DNA of 64,000 nt from JBJXGV01 sp046160485 (GTDB taxonomy: Bacteria; Orphanbacterota; Orphanbacteria; JBJXGV01). Position 1 is the stretch's first letter; the number at the start of each line of letters is the position of its first letter. Both the position numbers and the translations under genes were made by a program. Shown one piece after another: positions 42,234-50,454 of this stretch. Location: contig JBJXGV010000020.1 of assembly GCA_046160485.1 (NCBI GenBank), positions 1 through 64,000 on the forward strand, written 5' to 3'. The notes beneath the pieces are model-generated. The model was not told where the DNA came from and did not search any database. It worked only from the letters and a program-made list of their open reading frames with translations.

Positions 42234-42830
42234 ATGGCGGCGGAAAACACTCAGGAAGCCGAGTCCGAAGTTAAGGTCGGTCTTCGCTCGAGTCCTCCCT
42301 ATACCTCCGAATCGCCCGTCGGCGCTCCCGTGCGCACCGGCGAAACGATGTCGCGCCGCGGGTTTCTTTCGTGGCTCGGACTCGGCTGGCTCGCGTTCGC
42401 AGCCGCGTGCGCGGCCGGCTCCGCGGCACTCGGCCGCTTCTTCTTCCCGAACGTTCTCTTCGAGCCGCCCTCGTCGTTCAAAGCGGGATTGCCGAGTGAG
42501 TACGCAATAGGCGAGGTCGACGAACGCTGGAAGGAAAAGTACGGCGTCTGGGTCGTGCGCAACAACGAAAGCATCTACGCGCTTTCCACCGTCTGCACGC
42601 ACCTCGGATGCCCGCCGAACTGGCTCAAGACGGACAACAAGTTCAAGTGTCCTTGCCACGGAAGCGGCTTCTACATGACCGGCATCAATTTCGAAGGTCC
42701 CGCGCCGCGTCCGCTCGAGCGCTACCGCATCGTGCTCGCCGACGACGGCCAGATCCTCATCGACAAGAGCAAGAAGTATCAGCAGGAGAAAGGCGAGTGG
42801 AGCGACGGCGAGTCGTTCCTGAAAGTCTGA
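42234..42830 (+). CDS. Rieske iron-sulfur protein of a bc/b6f-type complex
   Basis: 198 residues, GAGGGAG upstream of the ATG. A twin-arginine-like start SRRGFLSWLG (residues 40-49) and an anchor helix to about residue 68 are followed by the [2Fe-2S] ligands C121-x-H123 (CTHLGC) and C139-x-C141-H142 (CPCHGSGF), and GPAPRPLERY. Carries electrons from the quinol-oxidation site to the cytochrome c side. First gene of a four-gene respiratory operon. Confidence 0.93.
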   Translation: MAAENTQEAESEVKVGLRSSPPYTSESPVGAPVRTGETMSRRGFLSWLGLGWLAFAAACAAGSAALGRFFFPNVLFEPPSSFKAGLPSEYAIGEVDERWKEKYGVWVVRNNESIYALSTVCTHLGCPPNWLKTDNKFKCPCHGSGFYMTGINFEGPAPRPLERYRIVLADDGQILIDKSKKYQQEKGEWSDGESFLKV

Positions 42831-42852
42831 TCACCGCGGGGGGCGGCACCAG

Positions 42853-43638
42853 ATGTCTCTGTTGAAGAAGGCCGGCGACTGGATCACCAAATCGCAGATT
42901 TGGACATCCTTCTTTCGCCACGGAATGCCGAGCACGAATCGCAACCGCGTGCTTGTCGTCATGTCCAACGTGCTTCTGCATCTTCATCCCACGAAGGTGC
43001 GCAAGAGCGGCGTCAAGGTGCGCTTCACGTGGTGCATGGGCGGGATCACCTTCTTCCTTTTCCTCGTCGAAACGATCACGGGATTACTTCTCATGTTCTA
43101 CTACCGGCCGACCGTCGAGTTCGCCTACGTCGACATCATGGACCTTCGCGAACAGGCGCCGCTCGGAATCATGCGCGAGCTGCACCGGTGGGGCGCTCAC
43201 GCTATGGTCATCAGCGTTTGGCTTCATATGTTCCGCGTCTTCATGACCGGCTCGTACAAGCCGCCGCGCGAGTTCAACTGGAACGTCGGCGTCGTGCTTC
43301 TCGTACTCACGCTCCTGCTTTCGTTCACCGGTTACCTTCTTCCGTGGGACCAGCTCGCGATGTGGGCGATCACCGTCGGGTCGAACATGGCGCGCGCCAC
43401 ACCCGTTCTCGGACACGAAGGTCCGGGCGCGCAGTTCCTCGCGCTCGGCGACATCAAGATGGTCCACGCTGGAAACGATGCGCGATTCGCGCTTCTCGGC
43501 GGACGCTTCGTCGGAGCGGGCGCCCTTCTGCGATTTTACGTGCTCCACTGCGTAGGTATTCCGCTCGCCGCGGCCGGCCTCATGGCGGTCCACTTCTGGC
43601 GCGTGCGGAAGGATGGCGGGATCTCGGGACCACTGTGA
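42853..43638 (+). CDS. Cytochrome b, N-terminal (b6-type) subunit
   Basis: 261 residues with four membrane helices. Heme b ligands are H111 and H125 (LHRWGAHAMVISVWLH) and H232 and H247 (LHCVGIPLAAAGLMAVH); the 14-residue gap in the second pair is the b6f-like spacing. GYLLPWDQLAMWA lies in the Qo/Qi-facing loop. With the subunit encoded at 43686 it makes a split cytochrome b. Spacing of 22 nt to the Rieske gene and a GGGGGCGGC-type leader suggest the same operon. Confidence 0.92.
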   Translation: MSLLKKAGDWITKSQIWTSFFRHGMPSTNRNRVLVVMSNVLLHLHPTKVRKSGVKVRFTWCMGGITFFLFLVETITGLLLMFYYRPTVEFAYVDIMDLREQAPLGIMRELHRWGAHAMVISVWLHMFRVFMTGSYKPPREFNWNVGVVLLVLTLLLSFTGYLLPWDQLAMWAITVGSNMARATPVLGHEGPGAQFLALGDIKMVHAGNDARFALLGGRFVGAGALLRFYVLHCVGIPLAAAGLMAVHFWRVRKDGGISGPL

Positions 43639-43685
43639 TCCGCCGTCAACGATTCTCCGTGGCGCATCGCTAGGAAGGGGCGCGG

Positions 43686-44765
43686 ATGTTCGTCAAAGAG
43701 ATCATCAACTCTCTGGCTGATCCGAAATGGTTCATTTCGCTCTCGACCGTTCTGTTCTTCCTGACGATTCCCCGCCAGACGCTTTGGACAGCGAAGAACA
43801 TCATCATCGTGTTCGCCGGGATGCTCGGATTCTTCGTCCTCTCGATGCGCGACGAGAACTTCTTCCTCGTCGTCTCGAAGGCCGACAATATTCCGATCGT
43901 CGGAATGCTCTTCCTGTGCGTGTTCTTCCTCTGGTTCAGCCTCTGGCAGGCGAAGCGCAACGACGAAATCATCGCCTCGGGCCGCGACCTTCGCGAAGAG
44001 ATCGAGTCGAACAAGAAAGTCTTCGTCTGGCCTGACCTGCTCTACATCGAATTCATCTGCATCCTTGCGATGACCGTGTTCCTCGTTCTCTGGTCGATCC
44101 TGATTCCGGCGCCGCTCGAAGAGCCCGCGAATCCGACCGACGCGCCCAACCCCTCGAAGGCGCCGTGGTACTTCCTCGGCCTGCAGGAAATGCTCGTCTA
44201 CTACGACCCTTGGCTTGCCGGCGTCGTCTTCCCGAGCCTCATCATCCTCGGCCTCATGGCGATTCCGTACCTCGATAAGAATCCGAAGGGGAACGGCTAC
44301 TACACCTACCGCGAGCGCCCCTTCGCGATACTGACCTTCAATTTCGGATTCCTGATTCTCTGGGTTCTTCTAATCGTGCTCGGGACATTCTTGCGCGGAC
44401 CGAACTGGAACTTCTTCGGCCCCTACGAGTATTGGGACGTCCATAAACTCGAACCTCTCGTGAACGTCAACCTCTCTGAACTCGTCTGGGTGAAGCTGCT
44501 CAACACGGGGCTTCCGACGAACTGGTTCTTACGTGAAATCCTCGGCATCGCGCTCGTCGTCGGATACTTCACCGCGCTCCCGCCGCTCTTCGCGAAGAAG
44601 TTCGCGTTCTTCCGCAAGATGCTCGACGAGATGGGAACGGTCCGCTTCTACTTCATGGTGTTTCTCTTTCTTCTCATGGTCGCGCTACCGATCAAAATGT
44701 TTCTCCGCTGGACGATCAACTTGAAATACATCGTCGGAATCCCGGAGTTCTTCTTCAACATCTAG
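43686..44765 (+). CDS. Cytochrome b C-terminal (subunit IV-like) protein with extra N-terminal helices
   Basis: 359 residues, AAGGGG upstream of the ATG. The first ~100 residues add three helices not present in classic subunit IV, then VWPDLLYIEF begins the petD-like part. The Qo motif reads APWYFLGLQEML, with alanine in place of the glutamate of PEWY. There are about eight membrane helices in total, and the C-terminus follows IKMFLRWTINLKY. Forms the quinol-oxidising core with the b6-type subunit. The missing glutamate is seen in some low-potential menaquinol complexes (family knowledge), so menaquinol use is likely. Confidence 0.88.
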   Translation: MFVKEIINSLADPKWFISLSTVLFFLTIPRQTLWTAKNIIIVFAGMLGFFVLSMRDENFFLVVSKADNIPIVGMLFLCVFFLWFSLWQAKRNDEIIASGRDLREEIESNKKVFVWPDLLYIEFICILAMTVFLVLWSILIPAPLEEPANPTDAPNPSKAPWYFLGLQEMLVYYDPWLAGVVFPSLIILGLMAIPYLDKNPKGNGYYTYRERPFAILTFNFGFLILWVLLIVLGTFLRGPNWNFFGPYEYWDVHKLEPLVNVNLSELVWVKLLNTGLPTNWFLREILGIALVVGYFTALPPLFAKKFAFFRKMLDEMGTVRFYFMVFLFLLMVALPIKMFLRWTINLKYIVGIPEFFFNI

Positions 44766-44773
44766 GAGTCGAG

Positions 44774-47584
44774 ATGGCGAACCCGCGCGAGCCGATCGAT
44801 CACGCATTCAACATGAAGCGCCTCAACGTCTGGTTCGGCGTGAGCGCGATTCTCATGTTCGTGCTGTTCGTCGCCGCGGTGTTTGTCGATCACGAGCGCG
44901 AGTGGAAGCGCGTCCAGGCGCGCTGGTACGACATCGAGCGCGAGCGCACGGCCGCCGCGATCGAGAAGGCCGAGGCTGCCGTCGATCAGTCGAAGCGCGA
45001 CGCCGTGCAAGCCAAGCTCGAAGCCGCGGAAGCCGAGATTGCGCAGAACGAGAAGTTGCTCGTCGATATCGGCGAGAAGCTCAAGACGCTCAACGCGCGG
45101 CACTACAAGGTCGACCAGGCGACGCGATTCGCGAAGGCGCTCATCGCATCCGACAAATACGAATACGAAGAGGCCCTCGAGCATGGCGACGAAAAAAAGG
45201 CCGCCGAGTGGGGCGCAAAGCTCGAGTCGAGGCGTGCCGAGTTCGAACGGCTCTCGCTCGAGCTGCAAGGAATCGAGGCCGAGATTGCGGCGGCGCGAGC
45301 GGAGGAACAGGGAATCACCGGCAACCGCGACGCGGCTCTGAAGGAGCGTACCGCGCTGTTCGACGAGCGCGATCGCAATGCGCGGAAGTTAAGCGGCATC
45401 GCCCACAACTTCGCGAACGATTGGTTCCGCAATCGCCCGCTCGTCGACTTTATCTCGCCGCTCTACAAGGTGAACCAAACGGTCGTCGAGGGACTCCAGA
45501 ACGACGTCAACTTTCTGACGATTCCCCGAGTCGATCGTTGCCAGACGTGCCACCTCGGAATCGACAAGGTCGGTTACGACGATGTCGAGGCGCCATTCCA
45601 GTCGCATCCGCGGCTCGATCTGTTCGTCGGCGCGAACTCCCCGCACCCCGTCGACCAGTTCGGCTGCACCGTGTGCCATTTCGGGCGCGACCGCGCGACG
45701 ACGATGGTTTCGGCGGCTCACACGCCCTCCGACGAGGAGGAAGCGCACCGCTGGCATGAGGAGTACGGCTGGCACGAGCTCCACTACTGGGACTATCCGA
45801 TGCTTCGATCCGATCACATCGAGGCATCCTGCACGCTCTGTCACCAAGGCACCGTCGATGTTCCCGAGGCCCACGCGCTCAATCGCGGGCTGTTTCTGAT
45901 CGAGAACAACGGTTGCGTCGGCTGCCACAAAGTCGCTGGGCGCGAAGATCTGCCGAAGGCCGGACCTGCGCTCTACGGACTCTCCGGGAAGACGAGCGCG
46001 GATTTCCTCTTCAAATGGATCAAGGATCCGAAGGGATTCCGGCCGACGACGCGTATGCCGAAGTTTTTCGATTTGGCGAACACGTCGGAGCCCGAGTATC
46101 TCGCCCGCAACAATGTCGAAACGCACGCGATCGTTTCCTACCTCTACGAAGGCTCCGAGCCGGCGCCGCGGGAGCCGATTCCGGCTGGGCTCTATGGCGA
46201 CGCGGCGCGCGGGCGGCAACTCGTCGAGAACGTCGGCTGCCGCGGCTGCCACCTGATGGACGGCGACGAACCGCAGCCGTCGCAGCAGCACCGGCGATTC
46301 GGACCGCCGCTCGTCGCGATGGGCTCGAAGACATCCGTCGATTGGGTCTATAGCTGGGTCAAGAACCCGAAGAAGATGATGCCGACCACGCGAATGCCGG
46401 ATCTGCGCTTAACGTCCCAGGAGGCGCTCGACATTGCGACCTACCTGACGGATCTCCGCGATCACGAGTTCGAAGCTGCGGCGGTGCCGCCGCTCGACGA
46501 GGCGCTCCGCGACGACGTGCTCCTCGAGTTCCTGAAGGTGACGCTGACCGATCACGACGCGCGCACGAAACTCGCGGCGATGTCGCCGGACGAGAAGAAC
46601 CACAAGCTCGGCGAGAAGCTCATCGCGCGGTACGGCTGCTTCGGCTGCCATCTCATCGAAGGCTTCGAGGACGGAAAGGGAATCGGAACGGAACTGACGG
46701 AGGAAGGGTCGAAGCCTGTAAAGCGGTTCGACTTTGGCTTCGTCGACATTCCGCACACTCGGCACGATTGGGTCGCGACGAAGCTGAAGAATCCGCGCAT
46801 ATTCGACGAGGGCAAGGTCAAGGATCCGCAAGAGAAGCTCAAGATGCCGGAGTTCGGATTCACCGACGAAGAGGTCGAGTCCATCACCTTAGCGGTCATG
46901 TCGCTGAGGAAACGGAACATCATCAAGGAGAAGTCGCGCGAGCCGGAAGGGCGCGAGGTCGCGGCGGCGACGGGATGGCGCATCGTGCGCAACAACAATT
47001 GCCGCGGCTGCCACCAGATCGACGGCGAGGGAGGCGACTATCTCCAGCTTGTGGAGGACAAAGGCCTCGCACCGCCCGTGATCATGGGAGAGGGCGATCG
47101 CGTGCAGGCGGATTGGCTCTTCGAGTTCCTCAAGAATCCGTCTCCCGTGCGGCCGTGGCTCTCGATGCGAATGCCGACGTTCCACTTCGCCGATTCGACC
47201 GCGAGCGATTTGGTGCGTTTCTTCGCCGCAACCGCTCCGAAGGGGGGCGGCTACGAAGAGGTCAATCCGGCGGCGCTCGATCCGGTCGCGGTGGCGCGCG
47301 GGGCGCAGATATTCACGGACTACAAGTGCATCTCGTGCCACAGCCTCGGCGAGGCTGCGGGACGCGATCCGGCCGATCTCGCGCCCGACCTGTCGCTCGC
47401 GCCGTCGCGACTGCGGCCCGGCTGGATCGCAGACTGGCTGCGCGATCCGCAGCCACTTATGCCCGACACGCGCATGCCAAGCTTCTTCTATTCGGAAGGC
47501 GAAGCGATGTTCGAGGGCGCCGACCAGCAGATCACCGATGTTCGCGACTACATCCTTACGCTCGGGAAGCGCAGAGGAATTTGA
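44774..47584 (+). CDS. Octaheme membrane-anchored cytochrome c with long coiled coil
   Basis: 936 residues starting 8 nt after subunit IV. A membrane helix at about 16-37, then a long charged coiled coil (about 45-200), then a periplasmic region with eight CxxCH heme sites starting at residues 256, 298, 353, 381, 489, 622, 743 and 852. The later ones sit in repeated cytochrome-c domains followed by distal methionines (TTRMPKFF, TTRMPDLR, SMRMPTFHF, DTRMPSFFY). It replaces the usual cytochrome c1/f as electron acceptor and may pass electrons to a distant terminal reductase. No terminal oxidase or reductase gene is in the window. The coiled coil could oligomerise or space the hemes from the membrane. 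Confidence 0.88.
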   Translation: MANPREPIDHAFNMKRLNVWFGVSAILMFVLFVAAVFVDHEREWKRVQARWYDIERERTAAAIEKAEAAVDQSKRDAVQAKLEAAEAEIAQNEKLLVDIGEKLKTLNARHYKVDQATRFAKALIASDKYEYEEALEHGDEKKAAEWGAKLESRRAEFERLSLELQGIEAEIAAARAEEQGITGNRDAALKERTALFDERDRNARKLSGIAHNFANDWFRNRPLVDFISPLYKVNQTVVEGLQNDVNFLTIPRVDRCQTCHLGIDKVGYDDVEAPFQSHPRLDLFVGANSPHPVDQFGCTVCHFGRDRATTMVSAAHTPSDEEEAHRWHEEYGWHELHYWDYPMLRSDHIEASCTLCHQGTVDVPEAHALNRGLFLIENNGCVGCHKVAGREDLPKAGPALYGLSGKTSADFLFKWIKDPKGFRPTTRMPKFFDLANTSEPEYLARNNVETHAIVSYLYEGSEPAPREPIPAGLYGDAARGRQLVENVGCRGCHLMDGDEPQPSQQHRRFGPPLVAMGSKTSVDWVYSWVKNPKKMMPTTRMPDLRLTSQEALDIATYLTDLRDHEFEAAAVPPLDEALRDDVLLEFLKVTLTDHDARTKLAAMSPDEKNHKLGEKLIARYGCFGCHLIEGFEDGKGIGTELTEEGSKPVKRFDFGFVDIPHTRHDWVATKLKNPRIFDEGKVKDPQEKLKMPEFGFTDEEVESITLAVMSLRKRNIIKEKSREPEGREVAAATGWRIVRNNNCRGCHQIDGEGGDYLQLVEDKGLAPPVIMGEGDRVQADWLFEFLKNPSPVRPWLSMRMPTFHFADSTASDLVRFFAATAPKGGGYEEVNPAALDPVAVARGAQIFTDYKCISCHSLGEAAGRDPADLAPDLSLAPSRLRPGWIADWLRDPQPLMPDTRMPSFFYSEGEAMFEGADQQITDVRDYILTLGKRRGI

Positions 47585-47661
47585 CGCGGCACCGCGCTAC
47601 GCGGACCCCGCGCCACGCGCGACTCGTGCCGATCGATTGTCGAAGAAGGAGGAAGGGTTTG

Positions 47662-48405
47662 ATGCGACTCGCCACATGTGCGGTCGTCGCCGGCACGTTG
47701 CTCGCTGCCCTTGGCGGCTCGTCCGCGGCGCACGCTTACCAGGAAGGCACCGTTCAAAATCCGGCGAGATGCACCGGCACGATCCGTCTTGCAGGGACGC
47801 TGCCGGCGCTCGACCAGATCATCGTCGATAAGGATGTCACGGCCTGCGGCGACACGCTTGAAAGCCGCGCACTGATCGTCGGCTCATCGAAGGGCGTCGC
47901 GAACGCGATTGTCACGATCGAGGGTATTTCGGCCGGCAAGCCGATCGCGGCCGCCGACAGCTTCTCCATCGCGAACAGGGGATGCCAGTATGAGCCGCGG
48001 GTGCAAGTCGTTCCCGTCGGAGCGCGCATCGCCGTTCGCAACGACGACCCGATTCTCCACAACACTCATGCCTACTTTGGCGACACGCAGTCGCTCTTCA
48101 ACATCGCTCTGCCGATCCAGGACCTTCAGGTGAAGAAGGATCTCTCGAAGGCGGGCCTCGTGCGTCTCGAGTGCGACGCCGGGCACACGTGGATGCGCGG
48201 CTACGTACTCGTCTCGGAGCATCCGTACTACGCGGTCACAGACGAGAGCGGTGCGTTTGCGATCGACGACGTGCCGCCCGGAACCTACAGCGTCAAGGTC
48301 TGGCACGAGACGCTGGGTTCGCAAACGCGCGAAGTGACATTCCGTCCTACGGAGACGACGACGCTCGAGTTCGATCTCCTCCCGGCGCCGCCCGCGACGA
48401 AGTAG
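47662..48405 (+). CDS. Secreted cupredoxin-like protein with C-terminal carboxypeptidase-regulatory-like domain
   Basis: 247 residues from an ATG with AAGGAGGAAGGG upstream. Signal peptide ends at AAHA. Central plastocyanin-like region: H133/H136 (LHNTHAYF), then C171-x3-H175-x2-M178 (LECDAGHTWM), a plausible type 1 copper site. The C-terminal ~50 residues (GAFAIDDVPPGTYSVKVWH) are a carboxypeptidase-regulatory-like beta sandwich. Position 77 nt after the octaheme gene suggests a mobile periplasmic electron carrier or binding subunit for that chain. Copper binding is inferred from the motif. Confidence 0.78.
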   Translation: MRLATCAVVAGTLLAALGGSSAAHAYQEGTVQNPARCTGTIRLAGTLPALDQIIVDKDVTACGDTLESRALIVGSSKGVANAIVTIEGISAGKPIAAADSFSIANRGCQYEPRVQVVPVGARIAVRNDDPILHNTHAYFGDTQSLFNIALPIQDLQVKKDLSKAGLVRLECDAGHTWMRGYVLVSEHPYYAVTDESGAFAIDDVPPGTYSVKVWHETLGSQTREVTFRPTETTTLEFDLLPAPPATK

Positions 48406-48428
48406 CGGGCCGCTCGCCGCGACCGACG

Positions 48429-49028
48429 ATGGGGCGCGAGCGTGAAGTGAAACTCCGCATCGCCGAGCGGAGCGGGTTCGACGCGCTTCTCGCTGCGCTA
48501 CCCGATCGCGGCGCGCGCCGCCAAACCAACATCTACTTCGACACGCGCGACCGGAGTCTCATGCGCGCCGGCGATTCGGTGCGCGTGCGCCTCGAAGAGT
48601 CGCGCATTCTCCTGACGATCAAACGCGCGCCCGTCGCCTCGGCGGGGGTCATCGAGTCGAGCGAATACGAGTCGGAATTGCCGTCTTCACTCTGGTCGGA
48701 AATCGCGGACGGGAAGGCTCCGCTGTCGAGCGCGGCGAGACTGCGTCCGATTCTCGAGGACGTTCTCGCGGGGGAGAGCGTCTCCGAGATCGGCCGCCTC
48801 GAAAACACGCGACACCTACGCGAAGGTCCCGGGGGCGTGCTCTACGAGATCGACGAGACACGCTTCCCGTGGGGCGAAACGCACTTCGAACTCGAGATCG
48901 AAACCGAAGGCGCTGTGGCCGAGCTTGCGCGCGCGCGCGCGCTTCTCGATCGGCTTGGCGTCGCGTACGACGATGCGGTGAGCACGAAACAGGCGCGCCT
49001 GCTACGCGGCCTGGGCGGAGCGGACTAG
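48429..49028 (+). CDS. CYTH-domain protein (triphosphatase/adenylate-cyclase-fold family)
   Basis: 199 residues. The N-terminal E4-x-E6-x-K8 motif (EREVKL), TNIYFDTRDRSL, SVRVRLE, ILLTIKR and YEIDETRF...HFELEIE fit the CYTH tunnel, which binds triphosphate with divalent metal. Probable inorganic- or thiamine-triphosphatase-like activity. It ends 10 nt from the convergent shell-protein gene. No strong ribosome site. Function beyond the fold is unknown. Confidence 0.85.
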   Translation: MGREREVKLRIAERSGFDALLAALPDRGARRQTNIYFDTRDRSLMRAGDSVRVRLEESRILLTIKRAPVASAGVIESSEYESELPSSLWSEIADGKAPLSSAARLRPILEDVLAGESVSEIGRLENTRHLREGPGGVLYEIDETRFPWGETHFELEIETEGAVAELARARALLDRLGVAYDDAVSTKQARLLRGLGGAD

Positions 49029-49038
49029 TCGACCGCCG

Positions 49039-49677
49039 TCACTTGGTGCCGGAGGCCGTACGGCCGGTGAGGCCCTCGAGCGCGGTGACCGCCGCGGCGG
49101 CCGCGGCGTCGATCTCGGCCTCGTCTCCCGCGAGGTTGAGGCGCCCGAACGCACCATACGGCTGCACGTGAACGAGCGTCACGCGCGCCGCCTTCTCCGC
49201 CTCGTTCGCTGCGTAAACCGCGTACGCCGCGGGCTCGCACTCCAGAATGAACAGCGATTGCCCAGGAATCAGCATCGACCCGTCGCGATTACGATTCACG
49301 ACCTGCGCGTGCATCGGCTCGATCGCCCGGATGATTTGCTGCGAGACGACCTTCGGTTTCATGCGATCGCTCTCTTCGAGTTCGAGGTAGTCGAGGATGT
49401 TGCGCCCGGCCTGCCGGACTTCGCCTTGATCGGTGTCGTGCACCTCGAGGATCCCGAATGCGCGCTCGACGACCTGAACGGCCGGCTGAACGCGCGTGCG
49501 CTTAAGACAAATATCCGTGATCGAGTTGATCGCGATGCCCGGCGCGATCTCGACCCAGAGCGACGCCATCTCGTGCACCGGCGGAAACCCGCGCCCCGTG
49601 CATCCCGTAAATGCCGCAAGCTGCGGCTGAAGGCTGTCGAGGACGACGAACGTACGAAGCGTGACGGAGCTGGCCAT
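49039..49677 (-). CDS. Bacterial microcompartment tandem-domain shell protein (BMC-T)
   Basis: 212 residues from an ATG preceded by GAGGAG. Two BMC domains: about 38-98 (ASLWVEIAPGIAINSITD, LKRTRVQPAV, FGILEVHDTDQGEVRQAG) and about 140-203 (SLFILECEPAAYAVYAANEA then EKAARVTLVHVQPYG and GRLNLAGDEAEIDAAA), separated by a linker. This is the pseudohexameric shell tile of protein-bounded organelles, closest in style to planctomycete/PVC BMC-T tiles (recalled, not searched). Cys26 sits in TGCTGRGF and could face the pore. No BMC-H or BMC-P gene is in the window; with deoC at 37373 it points to a deoxyribose-phosphate microcompartment. Confidence 0.82.
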   Translation of the reverse strand: MASSVTLRTFVVLDSLQPQLAAFTGCTGRGFPPVHEMASLWVEIAPGIAINSITDICLKRTRVQPAVQVVERAFGILEVHDTDQGEVRQAGRNILDYLELEESDRMKPKVVSQQIIRAIEPMHAQVVNRNRDGSMLIPGQSLFILECEPAAYAVYAANEAEKAARVTLVHVQPYGAFGRLNLAGDEAEIDAAAAAAVTALEGLTGRTASGTK

Positions 49678-49705
49678 TCTCTCCTCGATTGGGAAGCGGG
49701 TGAAC

Positions 49706-49724
49706 GCCCGCGGCGCGCGCGGGC
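49706..49724 (-). promoter_or_regulatory. Hairpin in the 5' leader of the BMC-T gene
   Basis: GCCCGCG and CGCGGGC form a perfect 7-bp stem with a 5-nt loop, between the promoter at 49739-49767 and the ribosome site. It may modulate translation or stability. Confidence 0.35.
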
Positions 49725-49738
49725 CGAAACGAGCCCGA

Positions 49739-49767
49739 TCTCTAGCACGCGACGATGGGCGCGTCAA
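49739..49767 (-). promoter_or_regulatory. Sigma70-like promoter of the BMC-T gene
   Basis: Minus strand TTGACG (49767-49762), a 17-nt spacer and TAGAGA (49744-49739), giving a leader of about 55 nt. Confidence 0.5.
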
Positions 49768-49789
49768 TTGAACTCGGGTGCGGGCGACC

Positions 49790-49818
49790 TTGCGGCTGAC
49801 TCGGCAGCGTGGTAGCGT
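49790..49818 (+). promoter_or_regulatory. Promoter of the Mrr-like gene, very short leader
   Basis: TTGCGG (49790-49795), a 17-nt spacer and TAGCGT (49813-49818), 9 nt before the ATG at 49828. It is divergent from the BMC-T promoter. Confidence 0.4.
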
Positions 49819-49827
49819 CCGGCCCCG

Positions 49828-50304
49828 ATGTTCACCGTCCTTGCTCTTGCGACAGTCATCGCGCTTTCCGTCATCGTCTTCCTCGGCTTCATCGGCTTCC
49901 GCGTGCCGAAGGGGCGTGCGCCGCTGATACCGGAAGCCGGGTTCAGTGCTGACGCGCCGGAGGCTCGCGTCGATCTGTCGGCGGTCGCCGGCGCGCTTCT
50001 GGCGCGCTACGGCATCGAAGTCGAGAGCCGCATCGAGAGCGGCGAAGCCGAATTCACGATGCATGGGCGTAGCCGCGATCCGTTGATAGGCGGTCGCTAC
50101 ATCGTGGTGTGCCGCGAGTGCCGTAACGGCGAGATCATTCCGTCGACGCGCTTACTCGAGTTTCGCGACGAGGTGAAGGCCTCCGGCGCGACCAAAGGAA
50201 TGTTCCTGACGGATGGATTCTTTACGAGCGATGCTCGGTACTTACTCGAAGACGCGCCCGTCTCGCTCCTCAACCGGCACGACATCGCATCGCTTCGCAC
50301 ATGA
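49828..50304 (+). CDS. Membrane-anchored Mrr/restriction-endonuclease-fold-like protein
   Basis: 158 residues. An N-terminal membrane helix (LALATVIALSVIVFLGFIGF), then a domain whose RYIVVCREC, GATKGMFLTDGFFTSDARYLL and PVSLLNRHDI segments resemble the Mrr_cat fold. The catalytic D..E/QxK signature is not intact (VVCRECRNG where QCKR is usual), so nuclease activity is doubtful. It starts close to a promoter with no Shine-Dalgarno. Role unknown; possibly a DNA-binding or degenerate member of the fold. Confidence 0.6.
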   Translation: MFTVLALATVIALSVIVFLGFIGFRVPKGRAPLIPEAGFSADAPEARVDLSAVAGALLARYGIEVESRIESGEAEFTMHGRSRDPLIGGRYIVVCRECRNGEIIPSTRLLEFRDEVKASGATKGMFLTDGFFTSDARYLLEDAPVSLLNRHDIASLRT

Positions 50305-50425
50305 ATCGGAGCTGCCGCATTCCTTCGCGTGGTCCGCACAAGATGTTTTGTAACAACGCTTTATGGCATTGATCGCAATTTGTCAGCGCGCAAATTCGTC
50401 GCTGAAAATCTCTCTTTCATCATCC

Positions 50426-50454
50426 TTGACGCGTTTTGGGCACCCCCGTATAAT
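50426..50454 (+). promoter_or_regulatory. Near-consensus sigma70 promoter of the zinc-ribbon gene
   Basis: TTGACG (50426-50431), a 17-nt spacer and a perfect TATAAT (50449-50454). The leader to 50591 is about 130 nt. Confidence 0.7.
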
